Assembly (NCBI GenBank): GCA_011799875.1
Contig: CM022297.1
Span: 367,951,105 to 368,015,104, forward strand
Source of the DNA: Thinopyrum elongatum
Lineage: Eukaryota; Streptophyta; Magnoliopsida; Poales; Poaceae
Direction: 5' to 3'
Length of the DNA stretch: 64,000 bases
Made by a program: the position numbers and the translations under genes
The notes under the pieces: model-generated
The model's input: the letters and a program-made list of their open reading frames with translations, nothing else
Databases searched by the model: none
What the model was told of the DNA's origin: nothing
Shown: positions 11,456 through 23,015 of the stretch, one piece after another
Numbering within the stretch: position 1 is the first letter of the stretch
Layout: every line of letters starts with the position of its first letter

Positions 11456-13054
11456 TGATACGTCTCCAATGTATCTATAATTTTTTCTTGTTCCATGCTG
11501 TTATATTATCATTCTTGGATGTTTTACAATCATTTTATAGCAACTTTATATCATTTTTTGGGACTAACCTATTGACATAGTGCCCAGTGTCAGTTGCTAT
11601 TTTTTGCTTGTTTTTTTACTTCGCAGAATATCAGTACCAAATGAAGTCCAAACACAGCGAAACTTTTCGGAGAATTTTTATGGACCAGAAGACACAACTT
11701 GGGCCAAAGAAGTACCAGAGGGGGGCTCCGAGGGGAGCACAACCCACCTAAGCGTGCCCGGGGACCCAGGCGTGCCCTTGTGGGTTGTGCCCACCTCGGC
11801 CGCCTCCCGCATCGCCTCTTCGCTCTATAAATACTCTAATATTCAGAAAACCCTAGGGGAGTCGACGAAAAACAATTCCAGCCGCCGCAAGTTCCAGAAC
11901 CACCAGATCCAATCTAGACACCATCACGAAGGGGTTCATCATCCTCATTGGTGCCTCTCCGATGATGCGTGAGTAGTTCATCATAGACCTATGGGTCTGT
12001 AGTTAGTAGCTAGATGGCTTCCTCTCTCTTTTGATTCTCAATACAATGGTCTCTTGGAGATCTATCTGATGTAACTCTTTTTGCGGTGTATTTGTTGGGA
12101 TCGAATGAACTTTGAGTTTATGATCAGATCTATATCCATGAAAGTTATTTGAGTTTTCTTTGATCTCTTATATGCATGATTACTTATAGCCTCGTATTTC
12201 TTCTTCGAATCTTTGGTTTAGTTAGGCCGACTAGATCGATTTTTCTTGCCATGGGAAGAGGTGCTTTGTGATGTGTTCGATCGTGCGGTGTTCTTTCCCA
12301 GTGACAGAAGGGGCAGCAAGACACACATGTATCGTTGCTATTAAGGACAACAAGATGGGGTCTATTCCTACATGAATAGATCTTGTCTACATCATGTCAT
12401 TGTTCTTATTGCATTACTCCGTTTCTCCATGAACTTAATACACTAGATGCATGCTGGATAGCTGTCGATATGTGGAGTAATAGTAGTAGATGCAGGCAGG
12501 AGTCGGTCTACTAATCTTGGACGTGATGCCTATATAATGATCATTGCCTGAATATTGTCATAATTATTTGAGGTTCTATTAATTGCCCAACAGTAATTTG
12601 TTTACCCACCGTATGCTATTTTTCTTGAGAGAAGCCACTAGTGAAATCTACGGCCCCCGGGTCTATTCTTTATCATATTTGCTTTGAGATCTATTTTTAT
12701 TCGCTTTTATTTTCAGATCTATTATTCCAAAAACCCAAAAATACCTTGCTGCACTTTTTTATTACTTGTCTTATTTCGTGTTTTATCGAGATCTATTTAT
12801 TCAATCTATCACAATTTTTACCCCGTCAACTTGACAATTTCTGGCACCGTTACCCGTTGAGGGATTGACAACCCCTCCTAATCGTCGGGTTGCAAGTATT
12901 TGTTCTTTGTGTGCAGATACTGTTTACATAGTGTTGCTTGGTTCTACTACTAGATTGATACCTTGGTTTCATAACTGAGGGAAATACCTACCGTAGCTGT
13001 GCTGCATCATCCCTTCCTCTTTGGGGAAATACCGACGTAGTTCAAGCGACATCA
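11456..13054 (+). repeat. 3' LTR, type I
   Basis: 1,599 bp, matching 6585-8182 with scattered substitutions and ending ATCA before the target copy CTTAC. TATAAATA lies at 11826-11833. Confidence 0.9.
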
Positions 13055-13059
13055 CTTAC

Positions 13060-13616
13060 CCTCTTACGTTCCGCCCGTTCGGCTAAGAAGGTAAAGGGAG
13101 AACCCCTGCGATTGTGCTTCTGGCTCGTTCAGTCAAGCGCCTCTGGGGAGAAAGCCGAAAACTGACCGTCATAGTATGCGAGGACCAGTCAGCGATCCGA
13201 CGATAGGTGTTAAAGTAAGAAACCGTTGGCAATTTATCCGTGTCATACGAAGGGTTCGTCCTAGTACAAACCACGTGACTACATAGGTATGCTTCGGCTC
13301 CCGCGTACATCGCTAAAACTTGGGGGCTAGTCATTAGCCCCCACCGTCAAGCTCCTATGGCTAAGTGAAAGCGATAAAGCCGTATAGTCCGATTGCCTAG
13401 TCTCTCTCTTGCACTACCGCCTTCGAGCACCGAGACGTCGGCTAAGGGTAATAGTGCGAAGACGAAACACCCCTCGTAGCATCTACTTGGGGGCTGAAGC
13501 CGACGACTGGTAACTTTCAGAATAATAAACGGCCGCACAGGAGTCAAAATAAACACACCATAATATCATACAAAACCGGGCCACATCGTCAAGCTTAAGG
13601 TTCAGTACAACATCAA
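13060..13616 (-). other. Probable 3' untranslated region of the antisense gene
   Basis: No ORF. It lies directly downstream of the antisense stop codon, inside the Fatima-like element. I did not identify a polyadenylation signal with confidence. Confidence 0.35.
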
Positions 13617-14479
13617 TCACTCAATGGTGACATCCTTGGAGCACTGACCCTCTATCGCCCGAGCACCATCCATAACTTGTGCAAAATACAATTTGGGCTT
13701 ACGGTGCTCCTTTCCAACTGGCGGAGGACCAGTGGGCATGTCCATCGGCTTGATCTTCGGCCAATGCACCATGGTCTTCGCGAAGGCCAGCCTCACCCCT
13801 TCAAGGCACGCGGAACGCTTCACGGTGTCGATCCACGGCGATGCGTCATGCAGCCTCTGCACCAAGCCAAAGTAGCTATCCGGAATGGGCTCGGCAGGCC
13901 CTAGCCGGATACACAGATCCTTCAAGGCCGGCTCGGCCATCTGATGCAGCTTCATCAGCTGCTTCATTTGGTTGCCAACGAGCGGAGGGCGTTCAGGCGC
14001 CGAGAACTGCGACCAGAAGAGCCGGCGTTTGGAGTCGTCCTCCCGCATCACGTAGTGCTCCACCGCAGCCGCCACACTCCTCGGGAGTCCGACGAAGACG
14101 TCTGCGGAGCGCCAGACCCGTGTCAGCAAGGCGTATCTGTTGCCGCCAAAAACACCCTGCAGTAAGTACTTCTTACCATCAGCAATTTGCTTCACTTGAC
14201 GAAGCTCCTCTCGGACACCCCGCACCTTCGTCCTGGCCTCCTGGAGTTCCTTGTCCGCCTTGGACAGCTTGGAGGACTGTTCCTTCTCTTTCTGCTCAAG
14301 GGCCTCACATCTCGTGACGGCATCCTTGAGCTCCCCTTGCACTTCGGCCACTCGAGCCTTGTGCCTATCACCGTCAGTCTTTGCCGTCTCCAGTTTGGCC
14401 ACTGCCTTTTCGGCAGCCGCCTTCTTCTCGGCCTCCTCGGCCTCGGTTTTCTTCAGCGCCGCTTTGAGGCCCTCAACCT
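13617..14479 (-). pseudogene. Antisense gene, exon 5 (coiled coil and C-terminal domain)
   Basis: On the minus strand an acceptor TGTCGCAG precedes base 14479 and the frame runs 863 nt to the stop at 13617-13619. It encodes a long Glu/Lys/Ala-rich coiled coil followed by a globular part with LFWSQFSAPERPP and W-KIKPMDMPTGPPP. The exon enters in phase 1, which exon 4 supplies exactly. The exon itself has no stop. The gene as a whole is counted as a pseudogene because exons 1 and 2 each hold a TAG and exon 4 is interrupted. Proteins of this layout are known as 'putative gypsy type transposon' proteins of plants; their function is unknown. Confidence 0.75.
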
Positions 14480-14571
14480 CTGCGACAGCAGCTATCGTTA
14501 ATCAATAATGGAAGGTCAATACACAGTCCAGAACATTAGTATTCGGTAATATCAGCTATGCATGAGCTTAC

Positions 14572-14659
14572 CTTGCGCTTCGTCAAGCCGCTTGTTGACA
14601 AGGTCAAGCTCTTCATCGGAACATCTTAGCTTCCGACCCATCTTCTTCAAGGCAACAGC
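14572..14659 (-). pseudogene. Antisense gene, exon 4, downstream part
   Basis: The minus-strand frame encodes VALKKMGRKLRCSDEELDL and the residues up to DEAQ. A consensus donor CAAG|GTAAG follows at 14572, and the intron to exon 5 is 92 bp. The exon is cut at 14659/14660 by the type II retrotransposon. Joined to 22208-22234 it totals 115 nt and keeps the frame. Confidence 0.75.
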
Positions 14660-16186
14660 TGATACGTCTCTGTCATATCTATAATTTTTTATTGTTTCAT
14701 GCCAATATTCTACAACTTTCATATACTTTTGGCAACTTTTTATATTATTTTTGGGACTAATATATTGATCTAGTGCCCAGTGCCAGTTCCTGTTTGTTGC
14801 ATGTTTTTTGTTTTGTAGAATATCCATACCAAACGAAGTCCAAACATGATAAAAACTTACAGAGATTTTTTTGGAATATATGTGATTTTTGGGAATTGGA
14901 ATCAACGCGAGACGATGCCCGAGGGGCCCACAAGTCCTTGAGGCGTGCCCCAGGGGGGTAGGGCGCGGCCAGGACCCTTGTGGTCACCCCGTAAGGTGGT
15001 TGGTGCCCTTATTTCGCCGCAAGAAAGCTAATATCCGGATAAAATTCGTGTTAAAATTTCAGCCCAATCGGAGTTACGGATCTCCGGGAATTTTAGAAAC
15101 AGTGAAAGGTCAGAATCTGGGAACGTAGAAACAGAAGGAAATAGAGAGAGAGATCCAATCTCGGAGGGGCTCCCGCCCCTCCGCCGCCATGGAGGCCAAG
15201 GACCAGAGGGGAAACCCTCCTCCCATATAGGGGGAAGGTCAAGGAAGAAGAAGAAGGAGGGGGGCTCTCTCCCCCTCTCTCCAGGTGGCGCCGGAACACC
15301 GCCGGGGCCATCATCATGACGGCAATCTACACCAACAACTTTGCCGTCGTCATCACCAACTCTCTCCTGCTCTATGCAGCGGTGTAACACCCCTTCTCCC
15401 CGCTGTAATCTCTACTTAAACATGGTGCTCAACGCTATATATTATTTCCCAATGATGTATGTCTATCCTATGATGTTTGAGTAGATCCGTTTTGTCCTAT
15501 GGGTTGATTGATGATCATGATTGGTTTGAGTTGTATGTTTTATTATTGGTGCTGTCCTATGGTGCTCTCCATGTCGCGCAAGCGTGAGGCATCCCTGCTG
15601 TAGGGTTTGCAATATGTTCATGATTCGCTTATGGTGGGTGGCGTGAGTGACAGAAGGACAAACCCGAGTAAGTAGGTTGTTTGCGTATGGGAGTAAAGAG
15701 GACTTGATACTTAATGCTATGGTTGGGTTTTACCTTAATGATCTTTAGTAGTTGCGGATGCTTGCTAGAGTTCCAATCATAAGTGCAGATGATCCAAGTA
15801 GAGAAAGTATGTTAGCTTATGCCTCTCCCTCATATAAAATTGCAATAATGATTACCGGTCTAGTTATCGATTGCCTGGGGACAAATAACTTTCTTGTGAC
15901 AAAAAGCTCTCTACTAAAACTAACTTAGTTGTTTCTTTATCTAAACAACCCCTAGTTTTTATTTAAGTGCGCTTTATTATCTTGCAAACCTATCCTACAA
16001 CACCTACAAAGTACTTCTTGTTTCATACTTGTTCTAGGTAAAGCGAACGTTAAGCGTGCGTAGAGTTGTATCGGTGGTCGATAGAACTTGAGGGAATATT
16101 TGTTCTACCTTTAGCTCCTTGTTGGGTTCGACACTCTTATTTATCGAGAAAGGCTACAACTGATCCCCTATACTTGTAGGTTATCA
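14660..16186 (+). repeat. 5' LTR, type II copy 1
   Basis: Begins TGATACGTCTCTGTCA and ends TTGTAGGTTATCA. A GC-rich block with GGGGGGCTCTCTCC near 15259-15285 is shared by all type II LTRs. Antisense ORFs in this block are artefacts of its composition. Confidence 0.9.
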
Positions 16187-16197
16187 AGACCTTTTTC

Positions 16198-16215
16198 TGG
16201 CGCCGTTGCCAGGGA
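16198..16215 (+). promoter_or_regulatory. Primer-binding site, tRNA-Asp type
   Basis: TGGCGCCGTTGCCAGGGA has one mismatch to the complement of the plant tRNA-Asp 3' end and lies 11 bases after the LTR. Confidence 0.8.
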
Positions 16216-16310
16216 GCGTTAGCGTGGGGTGAATATTCTCGTGTGTGCTTGTTTGCTTTATCACTAGGTATATTTTATTTGCTGTTCTAAGTTATTCTCT
16301 ATCTTTAGTT

Positions 16311-17660
16311 ATGGATATGGAACACGAAATACCAAAAAAATCAGGTGTACTTGCTACTCATGGAGATGGGGAACCTCCTAAAACCCTCGATGCTCGTTAT
16401 GTGGAAAATATTAAACACTACTTTGATAATCCTGAGAAAACCCCATTCAACTTGATAATGGGAGACACGTTGGATCAACGTGAATACTTTAGGGATTATC
16501 GCTTGACTCAAAAAGGGAAACTCTTATGGGATCAAATTCATATGTTGCATTGGTATGCTCGGGATCTATGCTTGAGATATGATTATACTTGTTGCTCTAG
16601 GATGAAGGCTCCACACCTTCCCTTTTCATGTAAATTTAATGATAATAAAACCTTGGCTTCTTATGCTAATGGTATATATGATTACTACGATGTGGAACGA
16701 ATAGAAGAATTCGTTGCTTTTAAGGGTGCTTATGAAATTGAATCTTTGTTTGAAAAGTGTGAAAATTATGATGATGCTGTTTACAGACCTGAAAATTATG
16801 CTATACTTAAATATTGTTATGAGAATTATGAATATAATGCTGATATTGATGAGTTTATTGAGAAAGTCTCCGCTGTCCAAGAAGAGACTAATATTTTGCA
16901 GGAAACTATGGAAGAAGAAATTGATGACACTGTGAGCTCATTAGATGAAAAAGATGACAAGGAGAGCGAAGAACAAAAGGAGGAAGAGCGGATTGATCAC
17001 CCGTGCCCACCTTCTAATGAGAGTAACTCTTCAACTCATACATTGTTTAATTTCCCTTCGTGCTTACCGAAGGATGAATGCTATGACGATTGCTATGATC
17101 CCTTGGATTCGTTTGAAATATTCCTTTTTGTTGAACTTGATGCTTGCTATGCTTGTGGCCATGATGCCAATATGAATGTTGCTTATGGAGATGAACTTGC
17201 TATAGTTCCTTATGTTAAGAATGAAATTTTTGCTATTGCACCCACGCATGATAGTCCTATTATCTTTTTGAATTCTCCCAACTACACTATATCGGAGAAG
17301 TTTGCACTTATTAAGGATTATATTGATGGGTTGCGTTCTACTATTGCACATGATGATTTTGATAAATATAATATGCATGTGCTTGCTGCTCCTAATTGCA
17401 ATTATTATGAGAGAGGAACTACATCTCCACCTCTGTATGTTTCCAATGCGATAAAATTGCAAGAAACTATTTATGCTATGTATTGGCCTTTACTTGATGT
17501 GCATGAATTGTTATTTTATGACATGCCGATGCATAGGAAGAGAGTTAGACTTCGTTGTTGCATGATATATGTTACTTTGTGCTCACTACTAAACCACAAA
17601 TCATTGTTAATTAAAATTGGCTTTGATATACCTTGGGATCCGGGTGGATCCATTACTTGA
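16311..17660 (+). CDS. Orphan acidic protein of type II elements, 449 aa
   Basis: The frame is intact from ATG 16311 to the stop at 17658-17660. A start at 16245 is open here, but the sister copy has stops upstream, so MDMEHEIPKK is the better start. The protein is rich in Asp, Glu and Tyr, with a central Glu/Asp-rich stretch (about residues 190-235) and cysteines near both ends (YTCCSR, RLRCCMIY). I see no zinc knuckle, protease, reverse transcriptase, integrase, signal peptide or clear membrane segment. It occupies the gag position after the PBS. The paralogue at 56936-58285 has the same length with about 45 residue changes and one stop. Function unknown. Confidence 0.7.
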   Translation: MDMEHEIPKKSGVLATHGDGEPPKTLDARYVENIKHYFDNPEKTPFNLIMGDTLDQREYFRDYRLTQKGKLLWDQIHMLHWYARDLCLRYDYTCCSRMKAPHLPFSCKFNDNKTLASYANGIYDYYDVERIEEFVAFKGAYEIESLFEKCENYDDAVYRPENYAILKYCYENYEYNADIDEFIEKVSAVQEETNILQETMEEEIDDTVSSLDEKDDKESEEQKEEERIDHPCPPSNESNSSTHTLFNFPSCLPKDECYDDCYDPLDSFEIFLFVELDACYACGHDANMNVAYGDELAIVPYVKNEIFAIAPTHDSPIIFLNSPNYTISEKFALIKDYIDGLRSTIAHDDFDKYNMHVLAAPNCNYYERGTTSPPLYVSNAIKLQETIYAMYWPLLDVHELLFYDMPMHRKRVRLRCCMIYVTLCSLLNHKSLLIKIGFDIPWDPGGSIT

Positions 17661-17667
17661 GCACTAT

Positions 17668-17717
17668 ATGCCTAGCTTAATGGCTTTAAAGAAAGCGCTG
17701 CCAGGGAGACAACCTGG
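17668..17717 (+). other. Post-ORF hairpin motif, type II copy 1
   Basis: ATGCCTAGCT, then AAAGCGCTG, then stem CCAGG (17701-17705) and CCTGG (17713-17717) around GAGACAA. It lies 7 bases after the ORF stop. Compared with the TTGGG/CCCAA stem of types I, III and IV, both arms have changed together so that pairing is kept. Confidence 0.6.
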
Positions 17718-20673
17718 AAGTTTTAGAGAGTCATTTATTTCTGTTGAGTTTTTTTTTTTAAAGTTTAAAAAACAAAAAAATAAAGTGGGAAACCTAAAGC
17801 TTTTCAAAAAGAAAAGTGAAAGTAAGAAGGACGAGCACCGTTGAAGTGGGGGAGCTCCTTGAACTTTGTTCATGCCCAGGGAAACTTTGCAAATCTTGAA
17901 TTATAGAAACTTTTCAACAAAAATAATTATCCCTTGTACAAATCCATTGTATTATAAAAATAATGTGCCAAGATTTGCCTTTAGGATGATTAGATTGCTT
18001 GTTGGTATGTGCGGTGCAAAAACAGAAACTTTGGCTGTAGTGCGTGATTTTACATATTTTACTGGAACGTCAAAAGCTTATTAAACTTTATGCAAAGTAT
18101 TTATATACAAATTGTTTATTTTTTCCTAATTTTTCAGAATTTTTACAGTTACATAAGTATGGTGAATGTTCAGATTACTACAGGCTATCCTGTTTTTGAC
18201 AGATTCTATTTTTGATGCATTGTTTTGCTCGTTTTGATGAAACTATCGATTGTATCGGTGGTATAAGCCATGGAAAAGTTATATTATAGTAGCTAAAATG
18301 CAAAAACAAAATATGAATTGGTTGGCAACAGTACTTAAAGTTGTAATTTGCTTTATTATACTAACGGATCTCACGAGGGTTTTGTTAAGTTTTGTGTGAT
18401 TGAAGTTTTCAAGTTTTGGGTGAGATCACGATGGATGAAGGAATAAGGAGTGGCAAGAGCCTAAGCTTGGGGATGCCCGAGGCACCCCAAGGTAATATTC
18501 AAGGACTCCCAAGCAACTAAGCTTGGGGATGCCCCAGAAGGCATCCCCTCTTTCTTCTAACGACCAACGGTAATTTTACTTGGAGCTATATTTTTATTCG
18601 TCACATGATATGCGTAAATCTTAGAGCGTCGTGTGTTTTTATTTTTCCTTTTTTGTTTATTCACCATGCTGGTATGAGATAGTCCTTGGTTGATTTATAG
18701 AATGCTTCATGCACTTCACTTATATCTTTTGAGTATGGCTTTATAGAATGCTTCATGTGCTTCACTTATATCATTTGAAGTTTGGGTTGCCTGTTTCTCT
18801 ACACATAGAAAACCGCCATTTGTAGAATGGTCTTTTGCTTCACTTATATTTGTTAGAGCGTGGGCATATCTTTTGTAGAAAGAATTAAACTCTCATGCTT
18901 CACTTATATCTATTTAGAGAGTTATCAGGAATTGGTCATTCACATGGTTAGTCATAAAATCCTACATAAAACTTGTAGATCACTGAATATGATATGTTTG
19001 ATTCCTTGCAATAGTTTTGTGATATAAAGATGGTGATATTAGAGTCATGCTAGTGAGTAATTGTGGATTGGTAGAAATACTTGTGTTAAGGTTTGTGATT
19101 CCCGAAGCATGCACGTATGGTGAACCGTTATGTGATGAAGTCGGAGCATGATTTATTTTTGATTGTCTTCCTTATGAGTGGCGGTCGGGGACGAGTGATG
19201 GTATTTTCCTACCAATCTATCCCCCTAGGAGCATGTGTATTAGTACTTTGTTTCGATGGCTAATAAACTTTTGCAATAAGTATGTGAGTTCTTTATGACT
19301 AATGTTGAGTCCATGGATTATACGCACTCTCACCCTTCCATCATTGCTAGCCTCTTCGGTATCGTGCATTGCCCTTTCTCACCTCGAGAGTTGGTGCAAA
19401 CTTCGCCGGTGCATCCAAACCCCGTGATATGATACGCTCTATCACACATAAGCCTCCTCATATCTTCCTCAAAACAGCCACCATACCTACCTATCATGGC
19501 ATTTCCATAGCCATTCCGAGATATATTGCCATGCAACTTCCATCATCATCATATACATGACTTGAGCATTCATTGTCATATTGCTTTGCATGATTGTAAG
19601 ATAGCTAGCATGATATTTCCATGGCTTGTCCGTTTTTTGATATCTTTGCTACGCTAGATCATTGCACATCCTGGTACACTGCCAGAGGCATACATATAGA
19701 GTCATCATGTATTAGTTGTATCGAGTTGTAAGTAAATAAAAGTGTGATGATCATCATTATTAGAGCATTGCCCCAGTGAGGAAAGGATGATGGAGACTGT
19801 GATTCCCCCACAAGTCGGGATGAGACTCCGGACAAAAAAAAAGGAAAAAAAAGAGAGCCCAACAAAAAAAAAATAATATGAGAGAAAAAGAGAGAAGGGG
19901 CAATGTTACTATCCTTTTACCACACTTGTGCTTCAGAGTAGCACCATGTTCTTCATAAAGAGAGTATCTTGAGTTATCACTTTCATATACTAGTGGGAAT
20001 TTTCATTATAGAACTTGGCTTGTATATTCCGATGATGGGCTTCCTCAAATGCCCGAGGTCTTCATGAGCAAGCAAGTTGGATGCACACCCACTTAGTTTT
20101 CAGTTTGAGCTTTCATACACTTATAGCTCTAGTGCATCCGTTGCATGGCAATCCCTACTCACTTACATCGATATCGATTGATGGGCATCTCCATAGCCCA
20201 TTAATTTGCCAAGTTGATGTGAGACTTTCCCTTTTTTTGTCTCCTCCTCATAACCACCTTCTAGTCCACCTATAGTGCTATATCCATGGCTCATGCTCAT
20301 GTATTGCGTGAAAGTTGAAAAAGCTTGAGAGCATTAAAGTATGAAACAATTGTTTGGCTTGTCATCGGGGTTGTGCATGATGAAATGCTTTGTGTGGTGA
20401 AGATGGAGCATAGCCAGACTATATGATTTTGTAGGGATAACTTTCTGTTAGCCATGTTATTTTGAGAAGACATGATTGCTTTATTAGTATGCTTGAAGTA
20501 TTATTGTCTTTATGTCAAATGATAGACTATTGCTTTGAATCACTCATGTCTTAATATTCATGCCCTGATTAGATTATGTGATCAAGATTATGCTAGGTAG
20601 CATTCCACATCAAAAATTATCTTTTTTATCATTTACCTACTTGAGGACGAGCAGGAATTAAGCTTGGGGATGC
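17718..20673 (+). other. Non-coding 3' domain of type II copy 1, with PPT
   Basis: No supported ORF. It has A-rich runs, the conserved ACGGATCTCACGAGGG block near 18364, GCTTCACTTA words, and a purine-rich tract near 19835-19900. The PPT AAGCTTGGGGATGC lies at 20660-20673 beside the 3' LTR. Confidence 0.6.
18466..18548 (+). other. Twin hairpin with internal PPT copies, type II copy 1
   Basis: Hairpin 1 has stem CTTGGGG/CCCCAAG plus an inner TGCC/GGCA pair (18466-18491). Hairpin 2 has stem GGGGATGCC/GGCATCCCC around the loop CCAGAA (18525-18548). It is the best-preserved copy in the window. Confidence 0.65.
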
Positions 20674-22202
20674 TGATACGTCTCCGTCGTATCTATTACT
20701 TTTGATTGTTTCATGCCAATATTCTACAACTTTCATATACTTTTGGCAACTTTTTATATTATTTTTGGGACTAACGTATTGATCTAGTGCCCAGTGCCAG
20801 TTCCTGTTTGTTGCATGTTTTTTGTTTCGCAGAATCTCCATACCAAACGAAGTCCAAATGCGATAAAAACTTACGGAGATTTTTTTTGGAATATATGTGA
20901 TTTTTGGGAATTGGAATCAACGCGAGACAATGCCTGAGGGGCCCACAAGCCCTTGAGGCGCGCCCCAGGGGGTAGGGCATGGCCAGGACCCTTGTGGTCA
21001 CCCCGTAAGGTGGTTGGTGCCCTTCTTTCGCCGCAAGAAAGCTAATATCTGGATAAAAATCATGCTAAAATTTCATCCCAATCGGAATTACGAATCTTCG
21101 GGAATTTAAGAAACGGTGAAAGGCCAGAATCCGGGAATGCAGAAGCAGAAGGAAACAAAGAGAGAGAGATCCAATCTCATAGGGGCTCCCGCCCCTTTGC
21201 CGCCATGGAGGCCAAGGACCAGAGGGGAAACCCTCCTCCCATCTAGGGGGGAGGTCAAGGAAGAAGAAGAAGGAGGGGGGCTCTCTCCCCCTCTCTCCCG
21301 GTGGCGCCGGAACACCGCCGGGGCCATCATCGTGACGACGATCTACACCAACAACTTCGCCGCCGTCATCACCAAGTCTCTCCCCCTCTATGCAGCGATG
21401 TAACACCCCTTCTCCCCGCTGTAATCTCTACTTAAACACGGTGCTCAACGCTATATATTATTTCCCAATGATGTATGGCTATCCTATGATGTTTGAGTAG
21501 ATCCGTTTTGTCCTATGGGTTGATTGATGATCATGATTGGTTTGAGTTGTATGTTTTATTATTGGTGCTGTCCTATGGTGCTCTCCGTGTCACGCAAGCG
21601 TGAAGGATCCCCGCTGTAGGGTTTGCAATATGTTCATGATTCTCTTATGGTGGGTGGCGTGAGTGACAGAAGCACAAACCCGATTAAGTAGGTTGTTTGC
21701 GTATGGGAGTAAAGAGGACTTGATACTTAATGCTATGGTTGGGTTTTACCTTAATGATCTTTAGTAGTTGCGGATGCTTGCTAGAGTTCCGATCATAAGT
21801 GCATATGATCCAAGTAGACAAAGTATGTTAGCATATGCCTCTCCCTCATATAAAATTGCAATAATGATTACCGGTCTAGTTATCGATTGCTTAGGGACAA
21901 ATAACTTTCTTGTGACAAAAAGCTCTCTACTAAAACTAACTTAGTTGTTTCTTTATCTAAACAGCCCCTAGTTTTTATTTATGTGCTCTTTATTATCTTG
22001 CAAACCTATCCTACAACACCTACAAAGTACTTCTAGTTTCATACTTGTTCTAGGTAAAGCGAACGTTAAGCGTGCGTAGAGTTGTATCGGTGGTCGATAG
22101 AACTTGAGGGAATATTTGTTCTACCTTTAGCTCCTCGTTGGGTTCGACACTCTTATTTATCGAGAAAGGCTACAACTGATCCCCTATACTTGTGGGTTAT
22201 CA
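20674..22202 (+). repeat. 3' LTR, type II copy 1
   Basis: 1,529 bp, a close match to 14660-16186 over its whole length, ending TTGTGGGTTATCA before the target copy ACAGC. Confidence 0.92.
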
Positions 22203-22207
22203 ACAGC

Positions 22208-22234
22208 ATTAGCAGCCGCGGCCAGGGATGATGC
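22208..22234 (-). pseudogene. Antisense gene, exon 4, upstream part
   Basis: A minus-strand acceptor ATCGCAG precedes base 22234. The 27 nt encode an Ala-rich start (ASSLAAAAN) and continue in frame into 14659-14572 once the retrotransposon and one target copy are removed. Confidence 0.7.
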
Positions 22235-22414
22235 CTGCGATGTTCGACCAATCAATATACATTATAAGCCGACCTACGGATATTTGACCCTATGTACGGT
22301 TTTAGCAATCCTTACAGAGTCTCGGGGGATGGCATACATATGTCTGGTTTACCCAAGCTTCGACCGATAAGGGAAATAACCATTCTCACGAGAAAAGAGT
22401 ATTACTTGAATCAC

Positions 22415-22937
22415 CTCAAAGCCTGTTAGAAGGCCTTGGACAGCGTCGGTCAGTCCGGATCGGACCGACCGAACACCCTGGAGAACCGCACCCATAAGGG
22501 CGCGGTGCCCGTCGATGATGGCGGAGTTGTTCACCAGCTCCTCCAGTACATCCGGCCAGCCCGCCGCTGCGTGGCGATTAGTGTCCGGCGCGGGCGACGG
22601 GACCTCAACCCCCTCCCCATGGGAGGACGGAATCGGCACGTGTGAAGGCCTCGAGGGCTCAGGTGCGGCTGGCTGGGAAGGTCCGGATGGACCGGATCCT
22701 CCCCTGGCATTGGCCAGGAGGGACCTATCCTCCTGGTCTTCGGTAACCGAGGCGTTAGCCTCGGCCATGGTGGTGTCGCCCTCCTCCCCCGTGTTCGGGG
22801 CCTCTCGAGATAGGACCTCCCCGACCTCTTCGTGGATCTGGGGAGGCACAGAGCGGGACGCAGACCCGCTATCCACCAAATCGGCGGGTGGAGATGTCCC
22901 CTCTAAGGTCTGCTCGGCGGGATGACCACGCGTTGGG
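22415..22937 (-). pseudogene. Antisense gene, exon 3
   Basis: Acceptor GATGTTACAG precedes base 22937. The single base before the first full codon completes the codon left open by exon 2. The exon is open throughout and encodes an acidic, proline- and serine-rich linker, then WPDVLEELVNN and a hydrophobic helix. The donor is either GAG|GTGATT at 22415 or CAA|GTAATA at 22406. Both are in phase 0, so the frame is kept either way. Confidence 0.7.
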
Positions 22938-23015
22938 CTGTAACATCATACAATCAACTCCGATCAAACAAAGGGCTATTGAAAATGAAACAACTACAAA
23001 CGCCAAAATACGTAC

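Larger units (their letters stand above)
6585..13054 (+). mobile_element. Type I non-autonomous LTR retrotransposon
   Basis: It spans 6,470 bp and starts TGATACGTCTCC, with target duplication CTTAC at 6580-6584 and 13055-13059. LTRs of 1,598 and 1,599 bp enclose a 3.27-kb interior with a tRNA-Asp PBS, a broken gag frame, a long non-coding 3' domain and a PPT. No pol is present. The LTR and 3' domain are close to type IV at 48148, while the coding cassette differs. The gag wording suggests an Athila-like Gypsy lineage, which is an inference. Confidence 0.93.
14660..22202 (+). mobile_element. Type II non-autonomous LTR retrotransposon, copy 1
   Basis: It spans 7,543 bp with LTRs of 1,527 and 1,529 bp and target duplication ACAGC (14655-14659 and 22203-22207). 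The interior (4,487 bp) has a PBS, one intact 449-aa orphan ORF, the post-ORF hairpin, the twin hairpin and a PPT. No gag or pol is present. The copy at 55281 has the same layout. It landed in exon 4 of the antisense gene. Confidence 0.95.

Noticed and set aside
13841..14317. Plus-strand ORFs of up to 158 aa opposite exon 5 of the antisense gene
   Set aside because: Shadow of the coding strand. The minus-strand frame has family resemblance and splice sites.
15028..15390. Minus-strand ORFs of 95-120 aa in the GC-rich part of all type II LTRs
   Set aside because: Composition-driven antisense ORFs in U5-like DNA. Lengths and ends differ between LTRs (for example 21065-21406 and 55710-56012).
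16626..17462. Minus-strand ORFs rich in Ile within 16626-17462 (and 57251-58108)
   Set aside because: Antisense shadows of the orphan type II ORF. Their Ile/Thr bias follows from the Asp/Tyr codons on the other strand.
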